Of a stretch of DNA of 64,000 bases, positions 26,065 to 33,903 are shown piece by piece (the first letter of the stretch is position 1; every line of letters begins with the position of its first letter). The DNA comes from Flavobacterium terrae (GTDB lineage Bacteria; Bacteroidota; Bacteroidia; Flavobacteriales; Flavobacteriaceae). The notes below the pieces were generated by a model. The model saw nothing but the letters and a program-made list of their open reading frames with translations, was not told where the DNA came from and searched no databases. A program made the position numbers and the translations under genes. The stretch is taken from positions 186,001 to 250,000 of the forward strand of contig NZ_FQZI01000002.1 in NCBI RefSeq assembly GCF_900142035.1, in the 5' to 3' direction.

Positions 26065-28689
26065 ATGTCAATATTAAACGATATTATAGATTGGGTTGAA
26101 GATAAACCTATATTTTGGCAAGTTGCAATTGATAAACTTATCCGAAATAATCATATAACTGAAACTGAATTCCTAAAGCTGAAAGAAATCTGTAAAAAAG
26201 AATTTGGATTATCAAAGATTGAACATGAAGATGTGAATTTTGATAATTTAAGAGAATATGTTGATAATTTATCAAACAGTAACAGTATTACATTGTCTAG
26301 TATATTAAATGTAGATAATGTCAATGCTCTATCAACAACAGCCACACTGGAATTTGCCCCCACTGGATTAACCGTTGTATATGGTGATAATGGTTCAGGA
26401 AAATCAAGTTATGTTAGCATTCTCAAGCATATATGTAATACCAGAGGTCAAAAACCAAAAATAAATGGTAATCTATTCGACCCAGAAAGTAGTAGTAAGG
26501 ATAAAAAAGCCGAAGTTGGTTATACTCTTGATGGAATAAATTTTGATTCTGTTGAATTAAAAAACGATGTACTGAGTAATTCAATTCTTAAGAGCGTTGA
26601 TGTTTTTGATACATTTAGCGCTAATCATTATATTGAAGGAGAAGATGAAATTGCCTTTATACCACAAGGATTAGCAATTGTTGAAAAATTTGCAATTATT
26701 TTAAAGCAAATTGAAACTGAAATAACCAGTGAAAATCAAAACCTAAATTTAACTAGATTTGATTATAGTATTTTACAAGTTGACGCTAATTCTTCAGCAA
26801 AACAATTTTTAAATAATCTCAATCCTAATACTACACTTGACAATTTAAGAATCAATTCTGTATGGAATAGTTTAAGTGAGGAGAGAATTGTTGAATTGGG
26901 CAAAATTATTCTTGAATTAAAAGCTACTGACCCTCAAAAATTATTTAGGCTTAATTTGGAAAGAATTAGTCGATTTAAAATTCTTATAAATAGATTTTCA
27001 ATTCTTGAAAAAGCCTTAAGCGGAGATTCTTTAAATAGTGTAAAAGAAATACTTGATAATTATGTTATAACTAGCGATACATTAAAAGCTTCATCAGAAA
27101 AAATATTTTCAAATTTGCCTATCAATGGAGTTGGAAATGATTCATGGAAGCAATTGTGGGAAAGCGCAAGAAAGTTTTATAATGAAAGTAAAGAAAAAGA
27201 AATCTTTCCAGAAACTGAATCTGACAGTAATTGCCCTCTTTGTCTTCAAAATTTAAGCGATGAGGCAAAAAAACATTTTATTGATTTTGAAGATTTTGTC
27301 AAGCAAGATATCCAAAAGCAATATGATAACGCTTTAAGAAATTACAATGAACTAATTGGAAAACTAAATAATTTATCTTTTGATTTAGACGAATTGAATC
27401 CAACGATTAGTGAAATAAGCAATTTTATTAATGATTATGGCACAAATCAAGATTTATACTTAAAGGGGCTTTCTGTCCAAAGAGATTATTTAATTAGTAA
27501 GTTGCTAGACAAAAAAGTTTTAGCTTCATTGACAAAGCCAGAGATTAAACCAAATGCAAGAGAATTGATAGAAGGACTGATTAAAAGAATTGAGGAAGAA
27601 AATAAAAAATTATCCACGCAATCAATCGAAAGTGAATTAGAGCCACTTGAAAAAGAATTGTCAGAACTTCAAGGTAAAAAAGTAATTTTTACACATAAAC
27701 CTAAATTAGCAAGAGAAATATACCGTCAGAAGAAAAGTAGTCTTTTAGCTCAGTGTATTGCTAAATGTAATACTAGAACGGTTACAACTATTAGTAATCA
27801 ACTTACGTCTACTTATGTGACTCAAAATCTTAAGCAAAGTTTTCAAAATGAATTAACAAAATTAGGATTTAGAAATATTAAAATTGAAACTGAAACTAGA
27901 GGAGCAAAAGGTAAGCAATATCATTTTTTAAAATTAAACGAACCAAATTCGACAGGTGTAGTATTAAAAGATATTCTAAGTGAAGGAGAGCATCGTTGTA
28001 TAGCTTTATCTACGTTTTTATCTGAATTATCGCTTTCAGAACATAATAGTTCAATAATTTTTGATGACCCTGTTTCATCTCTTGACCACAAATGGCGTGA
28101 TAAAATAGCAAGAAGGATTTCAGAGGAATCAAAAAACAGGCAAGTAATAGTTTTTACTCATGACATTTCTTTTTTATTGATGATTCAAGAGCATGCTGAA
28201 AAACTCGATTGTGAGTTAGATATAAAAAGTTTAACTCGAAAGAAAATAGAAACTGGAATTATTGCCAGCAATCCACCTTGGGATGCACTTCCAGTCGGAA
28301 AAAGAATTGGAATTCTCAAAGCAGATTATCAAATTTTAGAAAAAATTGAAAGAACCGAAACTGAAGAAGTATATAATGAAAAAGTGAAAGTATTGTATGG
28401 AAAGTTAAGGGAAACATGGGAAAGATTTGTTGAAGAAGTATTCCTTAACAGCACTGTACAAAGATTTGGGAGAGAAATTCAAACTAAAAGATTAGCAAAG
28501 GTTATTGACCTTACTATTGTAGATTATACTATTGTAGATGATAATATGTCGAAATGTTCTACTTATTTTTTGGGACACGATAGCGCAGGAGAATTGATAG
28601 CAACTGTACCTGATTCTCAAGAATTTTTATCCGACATAAATATTCTTGAGGAATTTACAAAGACCATAAGGAATAGACGAAACAAATAA
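26065..28689 (+). CDS. Solitary SMC-like AAA ATPase (AAA_13/RloC-type) with zinc-hook CxxC, putative phage-defence protein
   Basis: 874 residues, cytoplasmic. Walker A is GDNGSGKSS at about residues 107-115. A long coiled-coil region follows, interrupted by CPLC at 390-393, resembling the CxxC hook of Rad50 and RloC. The second ATPase half has the signature LSEGEHRC near 638 and Walker B/D-loop FDDPVSSLDH near 667, then VIVFTHD. The C-terminal 150 residues (LRETWERFVEEVF, RFGREIQTKRL, MSKCSTYFLGHDSAG) are typical of solitary ATPases in defence islands; I see no proven nuclease motif. RloC is an anticodon nuclease, but that activity is not shown here. It stands alone between the Rhs locus and the repeat array, ending at a strong terminator. 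Confidence 0.78.
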   Translation: MSILNDIIDWVEDKPIFWQVAIDKLIRNNHITETEFLKLKEICKKEFGLSKIEHEDVNFDNLREYVDNLSNSNSITLSSILNVDNVNALSTTATLEFAPTGLTVVYGDNGSGKSSYVSILKHICNTRGQKPKINGNLFDPESSSKDKKAEVGYTLDGINFDSVELKNDVLSNSILKSVDVFDTFSANHYIEGEDEIAFIPQGLAIVEKFAIILKQIETEITSENQNLNLTRFDYSILQVDANSSAKQFLNNLNPNTTLDNLRINSVWNSLSEERIVELGKIILELKATDPQKLFRLNLERISRFKILINRFSILEKALSGDSLNSVKEILDNYVITSDTLKASSEKIFSNLPINGVGNDSWKQLWESARKFYNESKEKEIFPETESDSNCPLCLQNLSDEAKKHFIDFEDFVKQDIQKQYDNALRNYNELIGKLNNLSFDLDELNPTISEISNFINDYGTNQDLYLKGLSVQRDYLISKLLDKKVLASLTKPEIKPNARELIEGLIKRIEEENKKLSTQSIESELEPLEKELSELQGKKVIFTHKPKLAREIYRQKKSSLLAQCIAKCNTRTVTTISNQLTSTYVTQNLKQSFQNELTKLGFRNIKIETETRGAKGKQYHFLKLNEPNSTGVVLKDILSEGEHRCIALSTFLSELSLSEHNSSIIFDDPVSSLDHKWRDKIARRISEESKNRQVIVFTHDISFLLMIQEHAEKLDCELDIKSLTRKKIETGIIASNPPWDALPVGKRIGILKADYQILEKIERTETEEVYNEKVKVLYGKLRETWERFVEEVFLNSTVQRFGREIQTKRLAKVIDLTIVDYTIVDDNMSKCSTYFLGHDSAGELIATVPDSQEFLSDINILEEFTKTIRNRRNK

Positions 28690-28699
28690 ATTAGAAATA

Positions 28700-28730
28700 A
28701 ATAACCCCTGTCGGATCGACAGGGGTTATT
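28700..28730. terminator. Strong terminator after the AAA ATPase gene
   Basis: A 14-bp perfect stem (AATAACCCCTGTCG / CGACAGGGGTTATT) with a 3-base loop begins 11 bp after the stop codon. Confidence 0.92.
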
Positions 28731-28754
28731 TACTTTTAAATTGAACCTCATTTA

Positions 28755-28895
28755 TCATTCAGTTTCTGTTTCCACCTCATTAATTTCAATATCTCGATAC
28801 AGTCCTTTGAAATCTTCTCTTTCCAACACCACATTTCTAAAAACTGATTTTAAATGATTTGCAAATGCAATACGAAAATCTTCATTAACAACCAT
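28755..28895 (-). pseudogene. Possible 3' remnant of a minus-strand gene
   Basis: An open stretch of 46 codons from an in-frame ATG, with a few more codons upstream before a TAG, encodes a protein-like sequence (VVNEDFRIAFANHLKSVFRN, then VVLEREDFKGLYRDIEINE). It ends in a normal acidic tail and stop. The region upstream of it is REP-type repeat DNA, so the 5' part of the gene was probably replaced. I do not recognise the family. It could also be a small intact gene. Confidence 0.35.
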
Positions 28896-28917
28896 TGAAG
28901 TCGATGAACCACCAGTA

Positions 28918-28990
28918 GAACCCCGATAGCGCGGAAATGTTTTCCGTGCCTACATAAAAAACAAAAACCCCGATACTCCCGATAGCTCGG
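28918..28990. repeat. Degenerate REP copies at the edge of the tandem array
   Basis: Two partial cores, CCCCGATAGCGCGGAAATG with TTTCCGTGCC, and CCCGATAGCTCGGATTTG, precede the perfect units. They share the CGATAGCnCGG word with all other copies. Confidence 0.65.
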
Positions 28991-29446
28991 ATTTGCAATC
29001 CGTGCTTACAAAGAATATAAACTACAACCTTAAAAGTTGTAGTTTTGTTTTTAGATAACTAAGCCAAATAATTTAAAAGTGATTTTGATAGATCTCACTT
29101 GAAATTGATGATAAGCACGGATTATAAATCCGCGCTATCGGGATTTGCAATCCGTGCTTACAAAGAATATAAACTACAACCTTAAAAGTTGTAGTTTTGT
29201 TTTTAGATAACTAAGCCAAATAATTTAAAAGTGATTTTGATAGATCTCACTTGAAATTGATGATAAGCACGGATTATAAATCCGCGCTATCGGGATTTGC
29301 AATCCGTGCTTACAAAGAATATAAACTACAACCTTAAAAGTTGTAGTTTTGTTTTTAGATAACTAAGCCAAATAATTTAAAAGTGATTTTGATAGATCTC
29401 ACTTGAAATTGATGATAAGCACGGATTATAAATCCGCGCTATCGGG
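28991..29446. repeat. Tandem array of three identical 152-bp REP-type units
   Basis: Units start at 28991, 29143 and 29295 and read identically by eye. Each holds an ACTACAACCTTAAAAGTTGTAGT hairpin followed by TTTTGTTTTT, a spacer, and a palindromic REP core (GCACGGATT ... AATCCGTGC with CCGCGCTATCGGG). The perfect identity suggests recent amplification. The same core flanks the RAYT gene at 30391, which is its likely mobiliser. Confidence 0.9.
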
Positions 29447-29645
29447 ATTTAGTTGCAATTTTAAAAATTTATTTTTGGCCCCGATAGCGCGGAAATATTT
29501 TCCCTGCCCACAAAGAATATAAACTACAACCCTAAAAGTTGTAGTTTTGTTTTTAGATAACTAAGCCAAATAATTTAAAAGTGATTTTGATAGATCTCAC
29601 TTGAAATTGATGATAAGCACGGATTATAAATCCGCGCTATCGGGT
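29447..29645. repeat. Fourth, interrupted REP-type unit
   Basis: After a diverged 62-bp stretch (AGTTGCAATTTTAAAAATTT, then CCCCGATAGCGCGGAAATA), the unit resumes at 29511 and runs to CGCGCTATCGGG at 29645 with one change from the consensus seen. Its end is fused directly to the toxin-tail sequence that follows. Confidence 0.8.
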
Positions 29646-29810
29646 AAAGATAAACAAGGGATACCTTCAATAACTGGGATTAGTTCGCGAATAATAGAAA
29701 AAAACGGTAAAAAAATATTTGATTCTAAAGGTAGTGTGGTCATTTATAAAGGTGGTGTTGAAATCAAAAGAATGAGTTTGTCTAATTATAAAAAAAAATA
29801 TAAAAAATGA
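29610..29810 (+). pseudogene. Displaced C-terminal tail of a toxin-like protein fused to repeat DNA
   Basis: From the ATG at 29610 the first 12 or so codons come from the REP unit; from about 29646 the sequence changes to KDKQGIPSITGISSRIIEKN and ends VEIKRMSLSNYKKKYKK. It resembles the end of a polymorphic toxin and overlaps the start of a lipoprotein gene by ATGA, as toxin-immunity pairs often do. It is probably an orphan Rhs C-terminal remnant whose body was lost. The family of the tail is unknown. The upstream TTG at 29601 is an alternative start. Confidence 0.5.
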
Positions 29811-30301
29811 AGTCAGTATTAAGAGTACCATTAAAAGTTTTAATATTAATTTCTATACTTTATTCTTGTAATAAAAAAGATAAAATCGAAAGGAGTGAAT
29901 ATGAAGAAAAATCAAATACATTTTCCTTTTATAATAAAGAATTTATCAATGCTAATAAAATAGAAAACTTAAAAAAAACAATTGAAATTAAAGGTGATAC
30001 TATTGCTTTTTTAGAATTAGAAGAAATTTATTTTAACAGTGGTCATAGAGATGAATTTCTATATTATGCCATCTTTATGGCAAATGCATATGATTATAGT
30101 GGAGCTTACTATACATGTTATAAAATTTTGCATACAGATTTTGGTAAAGAGAAATACAAAATGAATGATAAACTTGCCAATTACTACTTATTAAAAGCAA
30201 ATGAAAAAGGGAGTAAAAGTTCAACTTACAATATAAAAGAAAGATTTCCAAATGGCAAAATTCCTTCCTCAGAAGAATATTGGAAATCAATAATTAAATA
30301 G
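29807..30301 (+). CDS. Small lipoprotein, candidate orphan immunity protein
   Basis: 164 residues with a lipoprotein signal (KVLILISILYSC). The mature part is helical and charged, with YYTCYKILHTDFGKEKYK and LANYYLLKANEKGSKS, which recalls Sel1-like repeat helices. Its ATG overlaps the stop of the toxin-tail remnant (ATGA), so it was translated together with that gene. Like the lipoprotein after the Rhs gene at 25287, it may be an immunity protein acting in the envelope. This is inferred from position only. Confidence 0.6.
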   Translation: MKSVLRVPLKVLILISILYSCNKKDKIERSEYEEKSNTFSFYNKEFINANKIENLKKTIEIKGDTIAFLELEEIYFNSGHRDEFLYYAIFMANAYDYSGAYYTCYKILHTDFGKEKYKMNDKLANYYLLKANEKGSKSSTYNIKERFPNGKIPSSEEYWKSIIK

Positions 30302-30377
30302 CCCCGATAGCGCGGATTTGTAATCCGTGCCCACAAAGAATATAAACTACAACCTTAAAAGTTGTAGTTTTGTTTTT
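30301..30377. repeat. REP-type copy immediately upstream of the RAYT gene
   Basis: CCCCGATAGCGCGGATTTG, AATCCGTGCC and the ACTACAAC/GTTGTAGT hairpin are present as in the tandem units; it ends 13 bp before the RAYT start codon. Confidence 0.8.
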
Positions 30378-30390
30378 TTAACTAAAAGCC

Positions 30391-30951
30391 ATGTCAACAA
30401 AATATAAAGCCACAACCACAGAAGACGGTTATTTTATTACAATAACAACCGTAGGATGGATAGATATTTTTACTCGTCTGAATCAAAAGTATGTCATCAT
30501 TAATGCCCTGCAACATTGCCAACAAAACAAAGGATTAGAAATATATGCGTATTGCATTATGAGTTCGCATATTCATATACTTTGCAAAGCAACAAACGGG
30601 TTTATCTTATCTGATGTCATACAGGATTTTAAAAAATTCACTGCAAAGAAAATAATTCAAACTATTATAGATGAGCCTGAGAGTCGACGAGAATGGTTGT
30701 TAGATTATTTTCAAAAAGCTTGTGAACACTTAAAAAGAGAACAACAATATAAAGTCTGGCAAGATGGTTATCATGCAGAATTAGTATATAGCAATTCGTT
30801 TATAAAAGAAAAGATAAACTATATTCATACTAATCCTGTAAAAGACAAAATAGTTGCATTGCCAGAAGATTATTATTTTAGCTCAGCAAGAAACTATTCA
30901 GGGCTAGAAAATGATCTAGATATTGTTTTGTTGGAATTGTTTTTGATATAA
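30391..30951 (+). CDS. REP-associated tyrosine transposase (RAYT, Y1/IS200-like HUH family)
   Basis: 186 residues; a single-strand DNA nuclease/transposase of the kind that mobilises REP elements. The HUH motif is HIH at residues 60-62 (SSHIHILCKA), and the catalytic Tyr is probably Y144 in KINYIHTNPVKDKI. WQDGYHAELVYSNSF and the closing YYFSSARNYSG are typical of flavobacterial RAYTs. It is intact. REP copies of the 28.9-29.6 kb type lie directly upstream (30301) and downstream (30953), so it forms a REP-RAYT system with the tandem array. Confidence 0.9.
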   Translation: MSTKYKATTTEDGYFITITTVGWIDIFTRLNQKYVIINALQHCQQNKGLEIYAYCIMSSHIHILCKATNGFILSDVIQDFKKFTAKKIIQTIIDEPESRREWLLDYFQKACEHLKREQQYKVWQDGYHAELVYSNSFIKEKINYIHTNPVKDKIVALPEDYYFSSARNYSGLENDLDIVLLELFLI

Positions 30952-30952
30952 A

Positions 30953-31005
30953 TTGTAGGCACGGAAAACATTGATTGTAAGCACGGAAAACATTTCCGCG
31001 CTATC
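30953..31005. repeat. REP-type copy downstream of the RAYT gene
   Basis: Two partial cores, TAGGCACGGAAAACA and AAGCACGGAAAACATTTCCG followed by CGCTATC, match the ends of the REP elements upstream and can fold as GCACGGAAA/TTTCCG. Confidence 0.7.
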
Positions 31006-31017
31006 ATGTTTATTTTT

Positions 31018-31046
31018 GACTTCGACTACGCTCAGCCAACAATTTA
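31018..31046 (+). repeat. Short REP-like repeat, second copy
   Basis: GACTTCGACTACGCTCAGCC followed by CAATTTA matches 15003-15031 with only a few changes. Confidence 0.55.
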
Positions 31047-31053
31047 GGCATTA

Positions 31054-31086
31054 AAAAAAGGGCGAAACAAATTGTTTCACCCTTTT
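31054..31086 (-). terminator. Terminator of the 146-residue secreted protein gene
   Basis: A 13-bp stem with one mismatch (AAAAGGGTGAAAC / GTTTCGCCCTTTT on the minus strand) is followed by a T-run. Confidence 0.8.
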
Positions 31087-31103
31087 AAAAATTTTATAGG
31101 TTA

Positions 31104-31544
31104 TTAACTTTTTTCAAAAAGTTTTTTTACATCTTCAATTGTCATCATTTCAGAAACTCCTGTAGACGATGTTACTTTGTTAGTTGTCATAAATTGAACA
31201 GTCAACTTGCTAGTAGTTTTAGTGTAATGCAACCAAACATAATCATTTGGCAATTCTAATTTAATATCATAAATAGGATTTGCATTAAAACCATCCATGA
31301 TAATTTTATAGAAATTTTCAAAATCATTATCGATATTCTTAAATGTGAAATTTCTAATGCTTTCGTCATCCTTGTTTTCAATATTCTTGTAAAAGAAAGT
31401 GTATTGAGTTCCTTCTTTTTGAATATAAACATCATTTGTACCTACTCTCCCTAGTCTTTCTAAAGGAGTTGTTGGTAATACCTTAATTTGGCTAAAAGCC
31501 ATACAACTTAAAAGAATCGCAAAAGCTGTGATGATTTTTCTCAT
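31104..31544 (-). CDS. Small secreted protein, conserved hypothetical
   Basis: 146 residues with a signal peptide (IITAFAILLSCMAFSQ) and no lipobox placement that is convincing. The mature part (LPTTPLERLGRVGTNDVYIQ, then TFFYKNIENKD, YVWLHYTKTTSKLTVQFM) is beta-rich. I recognise no functional domain. A -7 promoter box (TATGTTTG on the minus strand, 31581-31574) lies 29 bp upstream and a terminator follows, so it is a single-gene unit. Confidence 0.7.
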   Translation of the reverse strand: MRKIITAFAILLSCMAFSQIKVLPTTPLERLGRVGTNDVYIQKEGTQYTFFYKNIENKDDESIRNFTFKNIDNDFENFYKIIMDGFNANPIYDIKLELPNDYVWLHYTKTTSKLTVQFMTTNKVTSSTGVSEMMTIEDVKKLFEKS

Positions 31545-31573
31545 GGTCTTTGGGTTAAAAAATTAATATTTGC

Positions 31574-31581
31574 CAAACATA
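31574..31581 (-). promoter_or_regulatory. -7 promoter element for the 146-residue protein gene
   Basis: Reads TATGTTTG (TAnnTTTG) on the minus strand, 29 bp before the start codon. No -33 match at the usual spacing. Confidence 0.4.
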
Positions 31582-31694
31582 ACAAAAAATATTTTTTATA
31601 AAAAATTTAAAAAATTATTTATCAACAACTTATCGTTAAATCTATTCATAAAAAGCAGATTAGGACTCTAAAACCTTTTTCTTATTTTAGCAAA

Positions 31695-32459
31695 ATGATT
31701 AGAATAGTAATTATTGGTTCAGGAAATGTAGCTCAACACTTGATTTCTGCTTTTAATAAAAGTAAGAATATAGAAGTGATTCAGGTTTTTTCCAGAAAAA
31801 ATGATTTGGATCCTTGTTTATTTCCTTCTAAAAAGGTAATTTCTGACATTACTTTATTAAAAGATGCGGACTTGTATATAATTTCAGTTACAGATGGAGC
31901 TATAGCAGAAGTTTCAGAAAACATTTGTTTCAATAACAGATTAGTTGTTCATACTTCAGGCACAACTTCGATGGAAATTTTAAATGATAAAAATCGAAAA
32001 GGTGTTTTTTATCCATTGCAAACATTTACAAAAGGTAAAGAAGTTGATTTTAATGAAATTCCTATTTGTTTAGAAACTCAAAACGATGAAGATTATATTC
32101 TTTTAGAAAAAGTAGCTCAATCTATATCCAAAAAAGCTATAAAAATATCTTCAGAACAAAGAAAGGCTATACATGTTTCTGCGGTATTTGTGTGTAATTT
32201 TGTCAATCATTTATACCAGATAGGAAATGAAATTTGCACGGAAAACAACATCCCTTTTGAAATACTCTATCCTTTAATTGAAGAAACCGCTTCAAAAATA
32301 AAAAATCTTTCTCCTGTTGAAGCACAAACTGGCCCAGCAAAGAGAAATGACACAATAACTATAAATTCACATTTGAATTTCTTATCAAACGAAACATACA
32401 AAGAAATTTATAAATTACTAACTAAATCTATCATAGACACCCATGTCAAAGAGTTATAA
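31695..32459 (+). CDS. Rossmann-fold DUF2520 protein (NADP-dependent oxidoreductase-like)
   Basis: 254 residues. The N-terminal Rossmann nucleotide-binding loop is VIIGSGNVAQHL (residues 5-16), followed by ISVTDGAIAEVSE and VVHTSGTTSMEIL. The C-terminal DUF2520 domain contains HVSAVFVCNFVNHLYQIGNE and KNLSPVEAQTGPAKRNDT. This family resembles ketopantoate/pyrroline-5-carboxylate reductase-type enzymes, but the substrate is unknown. It is first in a four-gene operon (DUF2520, KdsC-like, UbiA-like, maf), overlapping the next gene by 17 bp. Confidence 0.85.
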   Translation: MIRIVIIGSGNVAQHLISAFNKSKNIEVIQVFSRKNDLDPCLFPSKKVISDITLLKDADLYIISVTDGAIAEVSENICFNNRLVVHTSGTTSMEILNDKNRKGVFYPLQTFTKGKEVDFNEIPICLETQNDEDYILLEKVAQSISKKAIKISSEQRKAIHVSAVFVCNFVNHLYQIGNEICTENNIPFEILYPLIEETASKIKNLSPVEAQTGPAKRNDTITINSHLNFLSNETYKEIYKLLTKSIIDTHVKEL

Positions 32460-32970
32460 AGAGATTATGAATGACATCACTACTTTTATTTTTGATGTCG
32501 ATGGAGTACTAACAGACGGAACAGTACACGTTTCTCAAACTGGTGAAATGCTACGCGAAATGAACATTCGTGATGGTTTTGCTATGAAAGCAGCAGTAGA
32601 AAGTAACTATCATGTTTGTATCATATCTGGAGGAAGTAATGAAGGAGTTCGCATAAGACTTCGTAATTTAGGGATTAAAGATATTTATCTTGGTTCACCA
32701 GATAAAGTAGAGACTTTTAAAGAATACTGTAGTATTAATAATATTAAGCCTGAACAAGTATTGTATATGGGTGATGACATCCCTGATTATCATGTAATGA
32801 AGTTAGTTGGTTTACCAACATGCCCTCAAGATGCAAGTCCAGAAATCAAAGAAATATCAAATTACATTTCTCATAAAAATGGTGGAAAAGGTGCAGTGAG
32901 AGATGTAATAGAACAAGTTATGAAAGTTCAAGACAAATGGAATACTTATTTTAACGGCAAACACGATTAA
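32443..32970 (+). CDS. HAD family phosphatase, KdsC-like
   Basis: 175 residues of the HAD C0 (tetrameric) type. Motif I is FDVDGVLTDG near residues 18-27, motif II IISGGS near 65, and motif III/IV YMGDDIPDYHVM near 107. Length and motif spacing match 3-deoxy-D-manno-octulosonate 8-phosphate phosphatase (KdsC), which makes Kdo for lipopolysaccharide, though Bacteroidota have several such homologues. It overlaps the previous gene by 17 bp and is followed 9 bp later by the prenyltransferase gene. Confidence 0.85.
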   Translation: MSKSYKEIMNDITTFIFDVDGVLTDGTVHVSQTGEMLREMNIRDGFAMKAAVESNYHVCIISGGSNEGVRIRLRNLGIKDIYLGSPDKVETFKEYCSINNIKPEQVLYMGDDIPDYHVMKLVGLPTCPQDASPEIKEISNYISHKNGGKGAVRDVIEQVMKVQDKWNTYFNGKHD

Positions 32971-32979
32971 TCGCTACAA

Positions 32980-33903
32980 ATGAAATACCTTAAACTTATT
33001 CGATATCCCAATTTGATTCTTATTGCTTTAATGCAATTAATAGTATTATATGGTTTTTTAAAAGTACAAAACATCGATTTAGCATTAAATGATTGGCAAT
33101 ATTGTTTACTAATCATAGCTACAGTTTGCATAGCTGCAGGCGGATACATCATTAACGACATTAACGATCAAGATGTGGATAAGATAAATAATCCTAAAAA
33201 AGCTATTGTTGGGAATCTAATAACCGAATCTCTGGCTTATAATTTATATGTTGGGTTTACTATAGTAGGAGTTGGTATTGGGTTTTATCTATCAAACTTT
33301 GTAGAAAAACCAAGCTTTGTTACTCTATTTATACTTTGTGCAGCATTACTCTACATATATGCCACAAATTTCAAACAAATTGTATTGGTTAAAAATCTTG
33401 TTGTGGCTTTTTTACTTGCTTTTAGTATCATTATTGTTGGCTTGATCAATATTTTTCCAGTAACACATGCCGGTAATCAAGCACAAATGCGAATGACTTT
33501 TTCAATTCTTATTGATTTCGCTATAATGGCTTTTATTATCAATTTTATCCGAGAAATAGTAAAAGACCTTGAAGATATTAATGGTGACTATAATAATGGA
33601 ATTAAAACATTACCTATTATACTGGGAGTTTCAAGAACTGCTAAAGTAACTCTAGTGCTTTCTTTTATCCCTTTTGCAGGCATATTATATTACACTTACA
33701 ATTATTTATTTCATTTACAATATGCAACAATTTACATCCTTGCTTTTTTAATAGGACCACTAATATATTTTATGATTAAAATGAGTGGAGCTAAAAGCAA
33801 AAAAGATTTCAAACACTTAAGTGATGTTTTAAAGCTAATTATCTTCTTTGGTATTCTGTGCATTGGTGTAATTGGATTAAACATAAAATACTATGTTGCT
33901 TAA
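32980..33903 (+). CDS. UbiA-family prenyltransferase (geranylgeranylglycerol-phosphate geranylgeranyltransferase-like)
   Basis: 307-residue integral membrane protein with about eight hydrophobic segments. The first prenyl-diphosphate-binding Asp motif is NDINDQDVDKINNPKKAI near residue 60 and the second is KDLEDINGDYNNGIKTLP near 191. These place it in the UbiA superfamily, in the group usually labelled geranylgeranylglycerol-phosphate geranylgeranyltransferase in Bacteroidota; the real acceptor is uncertain. It overlaps maf by 11 bp. Confidence 0.85.
   Translation: MKYLKLIRYPNLILIALMQLIVLYGFLKVQNIDLALNDWQYCLLIIATVCIAAGGYIINDINDQDVDKINNPKKAIVGNLITESLAYNLYVGFTIVGVGIGFYLSNFVEKPSFVTLFILCAALLYIYATNFKQIVLVKNLVVAFLLAFSIIIVGLINIFPVTHAGNQAQMRMTFSILIDFAIMAFIINFIREIVKDLEDINGDYNNGIKTLPIILGVSRTAKVTLVLSFIPFAGILYYTYNYLFHLQYATIYILAFLIGPLIYFMIKMSGAKSKKDFKHLSDVLKLIIFFGILCIGVIGLNIKYYVA

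Noticed and set aside
26065..28689. Two-gene RloC/PrrC or Septu (PtuAB) system
   Set aside because: No HNH or second gene lies beside the ATPase and no anticodon nuclease motif was seen in its C-terminus, so only a solitary ATPase is claimed.
28991..29645. CRISPR array
   Set aside because: The units are 152 bp, directly adjacent without spacers, and have internal inverted repeats; no cas gene is present. This fits REP/BIME-type repeats with the neighbouring RAYT.
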